Position numbers and translations under genes: made by a program. A stretch of DNA of 64,000 nt from CBDFHV01 sp965247705 (GTDB lineage Bacteria > Pseudomonadota > Alphaproteobacteria > Rhodospirillales > CAMCUA01): assembly GCA_965247705.1 (NCBI GenBank), contig CBDFHV010000054.1, positions 1 to 64,000 on the forward strand, read 5' to 3'. Below the pieces are notes generated by a model. The model ran no database searches. It was not told the origin of the DNA and saw only the letters and a program-made list of their open reading frames with translations. Below, in pieces: positions 6,693 through 16,578 of this stretch (the first letter of the stretch is position 1; each line of letters opens with the position of its first letter).

Positions 6693-8414
6693 TCATTGAC
6701 TGGCCAGAAGACGCTCCAGGTCGGCACCCGGAAGAGGTTGCCCGATCAGGGTGCCCTGGACGATGTCGCATCCCTCGGCGCGTAGAAATGACAGTTGCTC
6801 CGCGGTCTCGACCCCTTCCGCCGCCACCACGAGGTCGAGCGCCTTGCCAAGGACGATCATCGCCCGGGCAATCGCCGCGGCTCGCGGGTCCCGGGTTACA
6901 CCGGCGACGAAGGCGCGGTCGATCTTGATCTTCGTGATCGGCAATCGCCGGAGACGGTCCAGGGACGAGTAGCCCATGCCAAAATCGTCCACGGCCAGGC
7001 TGACTCCCATGTGGCTTAGCCGGCGCATCACCTGCCGGGCCTCGGCGGTGGCGGCCATCAGCCCGGACTCCGTCAGCTCCAACTCGAGCCGGTCCGGTGC
7101 CAGGTCGGCGGCGCCCAGGGCAGCCTCGACCGCGGACAGCAAGCGCCGCGGATGGGCGAACTGACGGGGCGAGATATTGACCGCGACGCGGGGGGGGTCC
7201 TGGAACCGATCCTGCCATGCGCGGGCTTGCAGACAGGCGGCCCGCAGCACCTCGCCGCCGATACCGCCGATCAAACCGATGTCCTCCGCCACGCCGATGA
7301 ATTCCGTCGGCGTTATGACGCCCAGGCGCGGGTCGGTCCACCGCACCAGCGCCTCGGCGGCGACGATCGCGCCACTGGCCAGGCTGCGCTGCGGCTGGTA
7401 GTAGGCGACGAACTCGTGCTCCCGCAAGGCGCGGTTCAGGCGTCCTTCGAGGCCTCGGATTTCCTGGGCGTGGGCATTCATCTTCTGCTCGTAGAATGCG
7501 TGGCGGCCCGGATCCTGCCCCCGGGCATGGCGCAGGGCGACGGCGGCGTTCATAAGCAGGGTGTCGGCGTCGCTTCCGTCGAGAGGATAGAAACTGATGC
7601 CCGCGCTGGCAGCGATCTCGATGGCGCGCCCGTCGACGGTGACGGGTGACCGGAAGCTGGCCAGGACGCGGGAAGCATGGCGGCCGGCTGTTTGGCGATC
7701 TTCGCACGAATACAAGAGCAGGCTGAAGGTGTTGCCGCTGAGTCGCGCCAGGGTATGGGCCGTTTCGGCACCTTCTTCCAGCCGCCGCGCCACCGACTTC
7801 AGGACGGCGTCGCCGGCGGCATGTCCCAAGGTGCTGTTGATCATATCGAAGCGGTTGAGGCCGATGGTCATCACGGCCAGCAACCCACCGGGCCGGGCGC
7901 GATCCTGGCGCGCCGTGTTGAACCGTTCTTCGAACCCCGATCTATTGAGGAGGCCGGTCAGAGGGTCGTGATAGGCAAGGAAGCGAAGACGCTCCGACAC
8001 CTGTCTTTGTTCCGTGACGTCGAAAGCCATTCCCTCCCAAATCCACGCGCCGTCGTCCTGGGATTGACCCCTGGCGGCTCCATCAAGCCATCTGATGTCG
8101 CCTTCGGGGAGGCGAATCCGGAACGATTGCCGCCGCGGCAGGTCTTCGCGGGTGCCGGGCGATGGCGATTGTTCCAGGGATATCAAGTCATCGGGGAGGA
8201 TCGTCGCCTCGATGCTCGCGGTTGGTGGCGCAGCCGATTCGGCGACGGGTGACAGGCGGACCCCGCCGCCGGAGCCCGGGCGCCACTGATAGACCACCAG
8301 CGAACGCCGGTCGCTGTCTGCGGTGTCACTGCCCAGCGGGTCTCCGGGAGGCGGTAAATGATCTCCCAATCGGCGCCGGCGATGGTCGGCGAGGGTTTCT
8401 TCCGTCTGCGACAT
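6693..8414 (-). CDS. PAS-GGDEF-EAL protein, degenerate GGDEF, intact EAL
   Basis: A 573-residue signalling protein. ATG 8414 (MSQTEETLADHRRRR) was chosen because upstream codons look non-coding. A PAS-like segment (RIRLPEGDIRWLDGAARG ... FDVTEQRQ) precedes a GGDEF fold (LAYHDPLTGLLNR) in which the GG(D/E)EF signature is replaced by SGNTF, so no diguanylate cyclase activity is expected. The EAL domain keeps EALVRW, VNISPRQF, LELELTES, VDDFGMGYSS, IKIDRAFV and EGVET, i.e. the metal and catalytic residues of a c-di-GMP phosphodiesterase. The GGDEF part may act as a GTP sensor. It is predicted cytoplasmic; no membrane segment is visible. Confidence 0.9.
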   Translation of the reverse strand: MSQTEETLADHRRRRLGDHLPPPGDPLGSDTADSDRRSLVVYQWRPGSGGGVRLSPVAESAAPPTASIEATILPDDLISLEQSPSPGTREDLPRRQSFRIRLPEGDIRWLDGAARGQSQDDGAWIWEGMAFDVTEQRQVSERLRFLAYHDPLTGLLNRSGFEERFNTARQDRARPGGLLAVMTIGLNRFDMINSTLGHAAGDAVLKSVARRLEEGAETAHTLARLSGNTFSLLLYSCEDRQTAGRHASRVLASFRSPVTVDGRAIEIAASAGISFYPLDGSDADTLLMNAAVALRHARGQDPGRHAFYEQKMNAHAQEIRGLEGRLNRALREHEFVAYYQPQRSLASGAIVAAEALVRWTDPRLGVITPTEFIGVAEDIGLIGGIGGEVLRAACLQARAWQDRFQDPPRVAVNISPRQFAHPRRLLSAVEAALGAADLAPDRLELELTESGLMAATAEARQVMRRLSHMGVSLAVDDFGMGYSSLDRLRRLPITKIKIDRAFVAGVTRDPRAAAIARAMIVLGKALDLVVAAEGVETAEQLSFLRAEGCDIVQGTLIGQPLPGADLERLLASQ

Positions 8415-8901
8415 GATTGTGGGGATGACGTTTCGGATGCCCTTCACATAGAGGAGATTCGAGCTCCTGTCGTCCTTGCCCCATCGCGTCGTCCCATCGG
8501 ATAGGCGGACACCAACCTCAGAACGACGATCAAACCGCCGACCCAAGGACTTGGGTTTAGGAACATTTTCCCAGAATCGGCAGGTGATTGCGGGCATTGG
8601 CAGCCGGTTGCCATCGGATGTCAGGGATCGCAGGCTAGCCGTTTGATATCTACAACATCCTGTATTTTTTTCCTCTCGGGCCACGAAATGCAGTTGAAAC
8701 AAATATCGGGCTCGGCTACATCTCGTGGTCCCTTGAGCCCTGACGTACGACATATGGGGGCAGCGCCGCGGCGGGGTAAAAAACGCAATCGAAGTCGTCG
8801 CCTGGGAGCGACGGGTTACGGCAGGCGGCGGGGCACGGGGGATCAGAGGGGCAAAGGGTACGGGGTACCCGGCCCCGAGACCTGGGCAAGACGGGGGAGT
8901 T
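8415..8901. other. divergent intergenic region between the EAL gene and nrdJ
   Basis: About 490 bp with no convincing gene. It should hold promoters for both flanking genes. An AT-rich patch lies at 8640-8710. A short perfect hairpin (GGGTAC, loop GGG, GTACCC) at 8856-8870 lies about 30 bp before the nrdJ ATG. I looked for the conserved boxes of a cobalamin riboswitch, plausible for a B12 enzyme, and did not see them. No clear pair of NrdR boxes was seen either. Confidence 0.5.
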
Positions 8902-11900
8902 ATGAAGATCGGCCGCAAGTTCACTCGCAAGGGCAAGTCCTGCTACGCCGCGTTCTCGTTCCGCGAGGCGACCAGCGAGATCCGCAATCCGGACGGGTCT
9001 CTCGTGTTCCGGCACCAAGGGATCGAGGTTCCCGATACGTGGACCCAGGTTGCCTGCGACGTCCTGGCCCAGAAATATTTTCGCAAGGCGGGAGTGGCCC
9101 GCAAGCTGCGCAAGGTCAAGGAAGAGGGTATCCCCCGTTGGCTGTGGCGCAGCGTCCCCGACGAGGCGGCCCTGGCGGACCTGCCCGAGGACCGGCGGAC
9201 CGGGGGCGAAACCAGCGCCCGGCAGGTATTTGACCGCATGGCCGGCACCTGGACCTATTGGGGCTGGAAAGGCGGTCACTTCGACGGCGAAAGCGACGCC
9301 CGGGCCTATTTCGACGAGATGCGCCATATGCTCTGCGGGCAGATGGGCGCGCCCAATTCACCGCAGTGGTTCAACACCGGCCTCCACTGGGCCTACGGTA
9401 TCGATGGCCCGTCCCAGGGCCACCACTATGTGGACTATCGCAGCGGCGAACTGGTGCCGTCGGAATCCTCATACGAGCATCCCCAGCCCCATGCCTGCTT
9501 CATCCAGAGCGTCAGCGACGATCTGGTGAATGACGGTGGAATCATGGATCTGTGGCAGCGTGAAGCCCGGCTGTTCAAGTACGGGTCCGGCACCGGCACC
9601 AACTTCTCGAACCTGCGCGGCGCCAACGAACCCCTGTCGGGGGGCGGCAAGTCCTCGGGACTGATGAGCTTCCTCAAGATCGGTGACCGTGCCGCGGGCG
9701 CCATCAAGTCCGGCGGCACCACGCGACGGGCGGCGAAAATGGTGATCCTCGACGTCGATCACCCGGACATCGAGGAGTTCATCGGTTGGAAGGTCCGCGA
9801 GGAGCAGAAGGTCGCGGCCCTGGTCGCTGGCTCGCGGGCAGCCGATAAGCATCTCAACGCGGTGATCAACGCCTGCCACGGCTCGGCGGACGCCGATCCC
9901 TACGACCCCCGGGTCAACAAGGCGCTCAAGAAAACCGTCCTGGAAGCCCGCCGGGCGATGATCCCGGAAGCATATATTCAACGGGTCATCGAGTTCGCCC
10001 GCCAGGGCTACACGGAAGCGAAGTTCCCGATCTTCGACACCGACTGGGACTCCGAAGCCTACGGCACCGTTTCCGGACAGAATTCCAACAATACCGTGCG
10101 GGTGACCAACGAATTCCTCGACCGGGTTCTGGCCGACGGCGACTGGGAGCTGATCCGCCGCGTCGATGGCGTTGGAATCCGTACCGTCAAGGCGCGCGAA
10201 TTATGGGAGGAGATCAGCCAAGCCGCCTGGGCCTGCGCCGATCCCGGCGTGCAATTCGATACCACCATCAACGAGTGGCACACGTGTCCCAACAGCGGCC
10301 GCATCAACGCCTCCAATCCCTGTTCCGAGTACATGTTCCTGGACGACACGGCGTGCAATCTGGCGTCCCTGAATCTGGTTGCCTTCATGGGCGAGGACAA
10401 GACGTTCGACGTGGACGCCTTCCGCCACGGGGTGCGCCTGTGGACCGTTACCCTGGAGATCTCCGTGTTGATGGCCCAGTTCCCGTCGCAGGAGATCGCG
10501 CGGAAATCATACGAATTCCGCACTTTGGGCCTGGGCTTCGCCAATATCGGCGGCTACTTGATGGCATCGGGCATACCGTATGATTCGGCAGCGGGGCGTG
10601 CCTTGTGTGGGGCGGTGACGGCCTTGATGACCGCCGTGTCCTACGAGACGTCGGCCGAGATGGCCGGACTGATGGGGGCCTTCCCGGGATTCGAGAGCAA
10701 CCGGGACGCCATGCTGCGGGTTATTCGAAACCACCGCCGGGCTGCCCATGGCACCGCGGAGGGGTACGAAGACCTCAAGGTGCGCCCGGTCGCCTTGGCC
10801 GCGGCCGCCAATCCGGACCGGGCCCTGTCGGTGGCCGCCGCGGAGGCTTGGGATCGGGCTCTGGCCCTGGGCGAACGACATGGGTTCCGCAATGCCCAGG
10901 TGTCGGTGATTGCGCCGACGGGGACCATTGCCCTCGTCATGGACTGCGACACGACGGGAATCGAACCGGACTTCGCCCTCGTCAAGTTCAAGAAGCTGGC
11001 GGGCGGCGGCTATTTCAAGATCATCAATCGGCTGGTCCCGGTCGCCCTCGCCCAGCTCGGCTACACGCCGCCGCAGGTGCGCGAGATGATCGACTACGCC
11101 GTCGGTCACGGCACCATGGACGGATCGCCGACCATCGATCACGACGCCTTAAGGGCGAAGGGGTTCACGAATTCGTCCATTGAGGCCACCGAGAAGACCT
11201 TGGCGGACGCCTTCGACATCCGGTTCGCCTTTACCCCCTGGACCCTGGGTCGGGATTTCTGCACTGAAGCCCTGGGATTGGACCAGGCGCGACTGGATGA
11301 TCCGGGGTTCGACCTGCTGGAGGCATTGGGTTTCAGCCGCGACGAAATTGACGCGGCCAACCGCCACGTCTGCGGCGCCATGACCCTCGAAGGCGCCCCG
11401 TATATGAACGACGAGCACTTGCCCGTGTTCGATTGCGCCTCTCCTTGCGGGCGGGATGGCACCCGCTATTTGTCGGGCGAAAGCCACATCCGCATGATGG
11501 CCGCCGCCCAACCGTTCATTTCCGGCGCCATCTCGAAGACCATCAACATGCCGCATTCGGCCACCATCGCCGACTGCCGGGAGGCCTATGAACTGGCGTG
11601 GCGCCTCGGCGCCAAGGCCATCGCCCTATACCGGGACGGCTCCAAGCTCTCGCAGCCGCTCCAGGCCGCGGTTCTCGAGGATGAGGACGATATGGCGGAT
11701 CTCGCCGAGGCCGTCGCCGCGCAGCCGGCGGCGGTTAAAGCCGAAATCGTCGCCGAGCGGATCGTGGAGCGCCTCATCGTCCGCCGCGCCCGCCTGCCCC
11801 ATCGCCGCAAGGGCTATACCCAAAAAGCCATCGTCGGCGGGCACAAGGTCTATCTACGCACCGGCGAGTACGAGGACGGCAAGCTGGGCGAGATATTCAT

Positions 11901-12579
11901 CGACATGCACAAGGAAGGAGCCGCCTTCCGCAGCCTGATGAACAACTTCGCCATCGCCATCTCCATCGGCCTGCAGTACGGGGTTCCCCTGGACAACTTC
12001 GTCCAGGCCTTCACCTTTACCCGGTTCGAACCCTCGGGCATGGTTCAGGGCAACGACACCATCAAGATGGCAACGTCCATCCTGGACTACCTCTTTCGCG
12101 AGCTGGCCGTTTCCTATCTGGGCCGCCACGACCTGGCCCACGTTGAACTCGACGACCTGGCGCCGGACAGCGTCGGGCGGGCCGAAGATGGTGTGGAGGC
12201 GGACGAGGACGACACCGTGGTTTCGCTGTCGACCGCGGGACGGTTGGCGAGCCAGGGCTACGTGCGCAGCAAGCTGACCGTGCTGACATCCAACCGAACC
12301 GACGGCAATGGCAGCGGGAATGGGAGAGGTAATGGTTCTGCGGTCGGCGCGGTTGGCGCGGACGGCCTAGCCACGGCCTCCGGCGCTCAGGCGGTGGCCG
12401 CGGTGAGCGTCGAAAGCGCGGTTGTCGAGTCCGTGGACGCCCGATTGGAGCAGGTACGCCAGGCCAGGTTCAAGGGCTACGAAGGTGATTCCTGCGCCGA
12501 GTGTGGAAATTTCACCCTGGTGCGCAATGGGACTTGTCTCAAGTGCGTCACCTGCGGCGCGACCAGTGGCTGTTCGTGA
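8902..12579 (+). CDS. nrdJ: adenosylcobalamin-dependent (class II) ribonucleotide reductase
   Basis: A 1225-residue NrdJ that reduces ribonucleotides to deoxyribonucleotides using a radical generated from coenzyme B12, without oxygen dependence. Visible signatures are QPHACFIQSV (first active-site Cys), KYGSGTGTNFSNLRG, the radical-site segment NPCSEYMFLDDTACNLASLN, and APTGTIALVMDCDTTGIEPDF. The C-terminus is a Cys-rich tail (CAECGNFTLVRNGTC, CVTCGATSGCS), typical of the long vitamin B12-dependent form, that re-reduces the active site. ATG 8902 follows a GGGGGAG ribosome-binding site. A Gly/Asn/Ser/Ala-rich linker (about residues 1134-1175) separates the core from the Cys tail. The gene is complete and monocistronic. 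Confidence 0.96.
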   Translation: MKIGRKFTRKGKSCYAAFSFREATSEIRNPDGSLVFRHQGIEVPDTWTQVACDVLAQKYFRKAGVARKLRKVKEEGIPRWLWRSVPDEAALADLPEDRRTGGETSARQVFDRMAGTWTYWGWKGGHFDGESDARAYFDEMRHMLCGQMGAPNSPQWFNTGLHWAYGIDGPSQGHHYVDYRSGELVPSESSYEHPQPHACFIQSVSDDLVNDGGIMDLWQREARLFKYGSGTGTNFSNLRGANEPLSGGGKSSGLMSFLKIGDRAAGAIKSGGTTRRAAKMVILDVDHPDIEEFIGWKVREEQKVAALVAGSRAADKHLNAVINACHGSADADPYDPRVNKALKKTVLEARRAMIPEAYIQRVIEFARQGYTEAKFPIFDTDWDSEAYGTVSGQNSNNTVRVTNEFLDRVLADGDWELIRRVDGVGIRTVKARELWEEISQAAWACADPGVQFDTTINEWHTCPNSGRINASNPCSEYMFLDDTACNLASLNLVAFMGEDKTFDVDAFRHGVRLWTVTLEISVLMAQFPSQEIARKSYEFRTLGLGFANIGGYLMASGIPYDSAAGRALCGAVTALMTAVSYETSAEMAGLMGAFPGFESNRDAMLRVIRNHRRAAHGTAEGYEDLKVRPVALAAAANPDRALSVAAAEAWDRALALGERHGFRNAQVSVIAPTGTIALVMDCDTTGIEPDFALVKFKKLAGGGYFKIINRLVPVALAQLGYTPPQVREMIDYAVGHGTMDGSPTIDHDALRAKGFTNSSIEATEKTLADAFDIRFAFTPWTLGRDFCTEALGLDQARLDDPGFDLLEALGFSRDEIDAANRHVCGAMTLEGAPYMNDEHLPVFDCASPCGRDGTRYLSGESHIRMMAAAQPFISGAISKTINMPHSATIADCREAYELAWRLGAKAIALYRDGSKLSQPLQAAVLEDEDDMADLAEAVAAQPAAVKAEIVAERIVERLIVRRARLPHRRKGYTQKAIVGGHKVYLRTGEYEDGKLGEIFIDMHKEGAAFRSLMNNFAIAISIGLQYGVPLDNFVQAFTFTRFEPSGMVQGNDTIKMATSILDYLFRELAVSYLGRHDLAHVELDDLAPDSVGRAEDGVEADEDDTVVSLSTAGRLASQGYVRSKLTVLTSNRTDGNGSGNGRGNGSAVGAVGADGLATASGAQAVAAVSVESAVVESVDARLEQVRQARFKGYEGDSCAECGNFTLVRNGTCLKCVTCGATSGCS

Positions 12580-12970
12580 CCGCGGGCGGCGGCGAGTGCA
12601 ATGCAATGCAATGAGGTTCCTCCCTGGGAAACTTGGGGTGGCCACGGGTTTCTGATCCGTGGTCGCCCCACCTTTGTTGCCGTTGAAGCAGCCGCTTTGT
12701 CCCAATCCCGTTCACCTTGGCGTGATGCTCTGGAACTCAATGCTCCCGCATTTGCCGCGGCGCCGCGCTTTCAGGGATGTCGGGCAATGAATCTATAGAC
12801 TTGATGCAGGACCGCCGACCCCATATGTACGTTTGAGAATAATTCGCATCTGTTGCTCATGGGCTTCGAGAATATACACTTCATGCCCCTTGGATGCGGC
12901 CCGAAACCGTGCACCGCGCAAGGCAAAAGGCCCTTGACGCGGTATTGTCAGATAGGGCTATTGGTGTCGC
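12580..12970. other. intergenic region after nrdJ
   Basis: A 391-bp gap. Its first part holds a terminator-like hairpin (see 12635-12669). The second part is less GC-rich and should hold the promoter of the receiver/metallohydrolase gene; a TTGACG at about 12937 could be a -35 box, but no good -10 follows at 17 bp. I see no gene and no tRNA here. Confidence 0.45.
12635..12669 (+). terminator. possible terminator hairpin downstream of nrdJ
   Basis: GGGGTGGCCACGG (12635-12647) and CCGTGGTCGCCCC (12657-12669) form a 13-bp stem with two G-U or mismatched positions around a 9-nt loop, about 55 bp after the nrdJ stop. It is followed only by ACCTTTGTTG rather than a proper T-run, so intrinsic termination is uncertain. 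Confidence 0.4.
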
Positions 12971-13779
12971 ATGTCCACGCCAAAGCTTAGGGTTTTCATC
13001 GTTGACGATGATCCGGACATCGTCAGTCTGCTGACCGCCCTCCTTGAGGAGGCGGGCCACGCGGTGACGGCCAATTCCGACGGCGCGGCTGCCCTCTCGG
13101 AAGTCATCGAAGCAAAGCCCGATTGCGTGATCATCGACCTGATGGTCCCCGGAATCGACGGGTTGGAAATGTGCAAGGAGTTGCGCAGCCGGGAAGACTT
13201 CAACCAGACCAAGATTTTGGTGGTCTCCGGGAAGTCCTACGACTTCGACCGCAAACGGGCATTCGAGTTTGGCGCCGATGCCTATATCTACAAGCCGATC
13301 AACGCCAAGAAGTTCGTTTCCGGCCTCGAACGGGTGGTGGCGGACGAGATCGAGATGCGGTTCTGGGGAGTCCGTGGAACCCTTCCCGTGTCCGGCACCG
13401 GTACCGTGCGCTACGGGGGCGATACCTCCTGCATGACGTTGGAGTTCGCCAAGGGCCAGTTTTTCATCTTCGACGCGGGCAGCGGCATCAAGTCCCTCTC
13501 CGACCACCTGATGGCCGAGCGCAAGGGAAAGCTGGAGGCGAATATCTTCATTTCCCATCCCCATTGGGACCACATCAACGCGCTGCCGTTCTTCGTGCCC
13601 CTTTATGTGCAGGGCAACGAGTTCGAGGTTCTCGGCGCCTCCCACGGCGACATCACCGTCCGTGAACTGATCTCCGCCCAGATGGACGGAATCTACTTCC
13701 CGATCACCATGAAGGAGTTCGGCGCCCACGTTTACTTCCGGAATTTGAAGGAAGAAACCATCAGCATCGATAATATCAC
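12971..13779 (+). pseudogene. response-regulator receiver / metallo-beta-lactamase-fold fusion, N-terminal part
   Basis: Residues 1-120 are a receiver domain (VFIVDDDPD acidic pair, phospho-acceptor Asp in CVIIDLMVPG, Ser in VVSGKS, Lys in YIYKPIN). They are followed directly by a metallo-beta-lactamase fold (MRFWGVRGTLP, IFDAGSGI, and the metal motif SHPHWDHIN) of the phosphodiesterase-like MBL group. The gene is cut at codon ACC by an IS1380-type element. The read-through adds a short foreign tail ending at 13837. The rest of the enzyme lies at 15528-15951. Fusing 12971-13779 to 15528-15951 restores a 410-residue protein in frame (NIT-VKTMLLNHPG). The substrate is unknown; phosphorylation-controlled hydrolase activity is an inference. 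Confidence 0.9.
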
Positions 13780-15523
13780 CCCGCCTTATTCACCCAAGGG
13801 GCCTGAAATGACTGGCGCGCGGCGGATTTTGACGTAAAATCAATGTGCTAGAAGGATTCACAACAAACCTCCGCCGTGCGCCATGGGTGAAACGCTATCT
13901 CTGTTCGGTTCCTCGTTCAACAAGTCCCTTCGCATCGAATCCCGACCCGAGCGGCTGACCGGGGAACCGGGGGCCGTGCTCTTGCGCGAGATCATGGAGC
14001 GCACCCGGATCATCGAGTGGCTGACCGAGCGGTTGCACGATCCGCGCAAGGCCGATCGTGTCACCTATCCCCTGGCCGATCTGCTGCGCACGGTTCTGCT
14101 TCTCTTTGGCCAGGGTTGGCACGACCAAGACGACGCCGACGCGCTCCGCCATGATGCGGGCCTACGCCTGGCTGCAAGCGGTTCACGGGGTGTCACGCCG
14201 TTGTCCACCGAGGCGCACCTGGCCTCGCAACCCACGCTGTCGCGTCTGATCGCGCTTCTGAGCACGCCGGAGGCCCGCACTGTGCTCCATGAGGCGATCA
14301 CCGAGCTCGCGGGGCGGCGGTTCCGGGGCCTGCGCGGCGGTCACCGGCAGCGATATCTGACCATCGACGTGGACAGCCTGCCGATCGAGGTCCACGGCCA
14401 TCAACCCGGCTCGGCCTGGAACGGCCATTACCATCAGCGCATGTACCACCCTTTGGTGGCCAGCATCGCCGAAACCGGCGACCTTCTGGACGCTCGTTTA
14501 CGGGAGGGCAACGCCCACACCGCCGAGGGGGCGCTGGACTTCATCCTTGATCTCGTGGACCGAGCCGAAGAGACGCTGTGCCAAGTCGCTCTGGTGCGCA
14601 TCGACGCTGGGTTCCCCAGCGATCCCCTGCTGTCGGGCCTGGAGCGTCGCGGGACGCCCTATGTTGCCCGATTGCGGACCAACAAGGTCCTGGACCGCAT
14701 GGCTCAGCCCTGTCTTGGACGGCCGCCGGGACGGCCTCCGGCAGAGCCGCGGACGTGGTTCCACGAGATGACCTGCCGGGCGAAGTCGTGGTCGAAAGAG
14801 CGCCGAGTGGTCCTGGTGGTGTTGGAACGGCCAGACCAATTTCTGGTTGATCACTTCTGGCTGATCACCAGCCTTGATGCCGGGGCCGTGCCGGCGGCCG
14901 ATCTCCTGGATCACTACCGCCAGCGCGGCCGTGCCGAGGCCCACATGGGCGAACTCATGGACGTGATGGACCCGGCGCTGTCGTCCGCGTCGCGAAGGAA
15001 GCGTCATTACCGGGGGCGCTGCCTGCCGGAGCGCGAGAGCACGGTCGATGCCTTCGCTCACAACGAGGTCGTCCTGTTGCTCAACATCCTGGCCTATGAA
15101 CTGGTTCATGCCGGGCGGTGCCTGATGGAGACTGCGACCGGCGAGGGGTGGAGCCTTCGCCGGTTCCGCGAGCGCGTTCTGCGCGCCGCCGCCCGGGTCG
15201 TCGTTTCCGGCCGACGCATCACCATGGTCATCGGGGAAACATTCGCCCGCTTCTGGCAACGGCTCTGGCCGCGCTTGGAACGCTTGCGATACGCCGACCC
15301 GTAACCCCGTCCAAGTCGGCCAGCTAGACTTCAAGCCACCGCCGGATCGCCGGTGGCGGTCCCGCTCGCCTCCACGGCGGCTTCTTCACGCCTTTCATGC
15401 CTCAAGTGGCTATCGCACAGCTGGGGAAGCACCCGTGACTCGCCAGCCGCGAATGACCCTGCAACGAGACTCGCATCACATGCAGAAAAGTCTACGGCAA
15501 GGGGGTTGGTGAATAAGCCGGGC
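13780..15523 (+). mobile_element. IS1380-type element, copy C, in the receiver/MBL gene
   Basis: A 1744-bp element. Its ends are CCCGCCTTATTCACC (13780-13794) and, inward from the right, GCCCGGCTTATTCACC (15523-15508). It is flanked by a perfect 4-bp duplication TCAC at 13776-13779 and 15524-15527. Choosing these ends restores the host reading frame exactly, which is strong support. It holds one transposase and about 220 bp of non-coding right end. The sequence differs from copies A and B, so the window holds three distinct IS1380-type elements. Confidence 0.9.
13883..15304 (+). CDS. IS1380-family transposase (copy C)
   Basis: A 473-residue DDE transposase starting at ATG 13883. The first catalytic Asp lies in YLTIDVDSLPIEVHGHQ, the second in LVRIDAGFPSDPLL, and the Glu region in RQRGRAEAHMGELMD. 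The N-terminus carries the HDQDDADALRHDAGLRLA segment that recurs in IS1380 transposases. No frameshift is seen. It is likely intact and capable of activity, given the clean target duplication around the element. Confidence 0.92.
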   Translation: MGETLSLFGSSFNKSLRIESRPERLTGEPGAVLLREIMERTRIIEWLTERLHDPRKADRVTYPLADLLRTVLLLFGQGWHDQDDADALRHDAGLRLAASGSRGVTPLSTEAHLASQPTLSRLIALLSTPEARTVLHEAITELAGRRFRGLRGGHRQRYLTIDVDSLPIEVHGHQPGSAWNGHYHQRMYHPLVASIAETGDLLDARLREGNAHTAEGALDFILDLVDRAEETLCQVALVRIDAGFPSDPLLSGLERRGTPYVARLRTNKVLDRMAQPCLGRPPGRPPAEPRTWFHEMTCRAKSWSKERRVVLVVLERPDQFLVDHFWLITSLDAGAVPAADLLDHYRQRGRAEAHMGELMDVMDPALSSASRRKRHYRGRCLPERESTVDAFAHNEVVLLLNILAYELVHAGRCLMETATGEGWSLRRFRERVLRAAARVVVSGRRITMVIGETFARFWQRLWPRLERLRYADP

Positions 15524-15951
15524 TCACCGTCAAAACGATGTTGTTGAACCATCCGGGATATTGCCTCAGTTACAGAATTGAATATAAAGAACAATCCATT
15601 TGTTACATAACGGATAACGAACTTTATTTGGATTCGAGCGAATTTTACAATCCATATTATGTCAAGCGACTCACCAAGTTCATCGGCGATACGGACGTCC
15701 TGATCACCGACTGCACCTATATGGACGACGAGTACGAGTCCAAGGTCGGATGGGGCCATTCGTGCATCAGCAAGGTGATCCAATTGGCCGACGAGGCTCG
15801 GGTCAAGAAGCTGTATCTGTTTCACCATGACCCGAACCAGAACGACGATGCCATCGACGTCAAGTTTAAAACCGCCCAAGAAATGCTCAAGAAACGGAAA
15901 TCCGAGACCGAGGTGATCGCGCCTCAATCCGGGGACCTGTTCCGAATCTGA
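15524..15951 (+). pseudogene. receiver/MBL fusion, C-terminal part
   Basis: This continues the metallo-beta-lactamase fold after the insertion: TVKTMLLNHPGYCLSYRIEY, then VLITDCTYMDDEY with a metal-ligand type Asp, and LYLFHHDPNQNDD with the C-terminal His. It stops at TGA 15949-15951. It has no usable promoter or start of its own and lacks the HxHxDH half of the active site, so it cannot act alone. Codon use is lower in GC at 15570-15660 than the neighbours, but the domain is well conserved. Confidence 0.9.
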
Positions 15952-16016
15952 GCATCCGTCCGGGCAATCGCCCGATTGCGGATTCACCATTGACCACGCA
16001 ACAAAGGGGAACACCC

Positions 16017-16484
16017 ATGGCCGGCACCATCGACGCGCGCCTGCGGGAATTGGACGTCACGCTGCCCGAGACTTCGGCGCCGGCGGCCAACTACATCCCG
16101 TTCGTGATTACCGGCTCCCTGGTCTTCATTTCCGGGCAGGTGACCGCGCTGCACGGTGAGATCCTTCACCAGGGCAAGCTGGGCGTGGACATCTCCGTCG
16201 ACGAGGGCTATCAGGCGGCGCGCCTTTGCGCCCTCAACCTCCTCAGCCAACTGAAGGCTGCCTGCGACGGCAACCTGGACCGGGTGAAGCGGGTCGTCAA
16301 GCTGAGCGGATTCGTCAACTGCGCGCCGGACTTCACCCAGCAGCCGCAAGTGATCAACGGAGCGTCGGACCTGATGGTGGATGTTTTCGGCGACGCCGGC
16401 CGCCACGCCCGTTTCGCCGTCGGCGCCCCGTCCCTGCCCCTCGGCGTGGCCACGGAAGTGGACGGGGTGTTCGAGATTTCGTAG
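16017..16484 (+). CDS. RidA/YjgF-family protein
   Basis: A 155-residue member of the RidA (Rid/YER057c/UK114) family; these trimeric proteins hydrolyse reactive enamines and imines such as 2-aminoacrylate, though this longer subtype is less well studied. ATG 16017 was preferred to an upstream ATG because AAAGGGGA lies 6 nt before it. Visible family segments include FVFITGSLVF-like IPFVITGSLVFISGQV, GYQAARLCALNLLSQLKA and VGAPSLPLGVATEVDGVFE. It lacks the Arg in the usual RxQ position that I could place with confidence, so catalytic activity is left open. It follows the broken receiver/MBL gene by 65 bp. Confidence 0.88.
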   Translation: MAGTIDARLRELDVTLPETSAPAANYIPFVITGSLVFISGQVTALHGEILHQGKLGVDISVDEGYQAARLCALNLLSQLKAACDGNLDRVKRVVKLSGFVNCAPDFTQQPQVINGASDLMVDVFGDAGRHARFAVGAPSLPLGVATEVDGVFEIS

Positions 16485-16578
16485 CGCATCGTTGAGGCAC
16501 GACCCATATCGCCTTGCGGCGGGCGAGCGGTCCGCTCATGTTGAGGGGGACGCAATCAGTTCCCTTCCGTGCCCCCCC

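Noticed and set aside
8415..8901. Cobalamin riboswitch upstream of nrdJ
   Set aside because: The conserved B12-box segments were not found; only a small hairpin near the start codon is visible.
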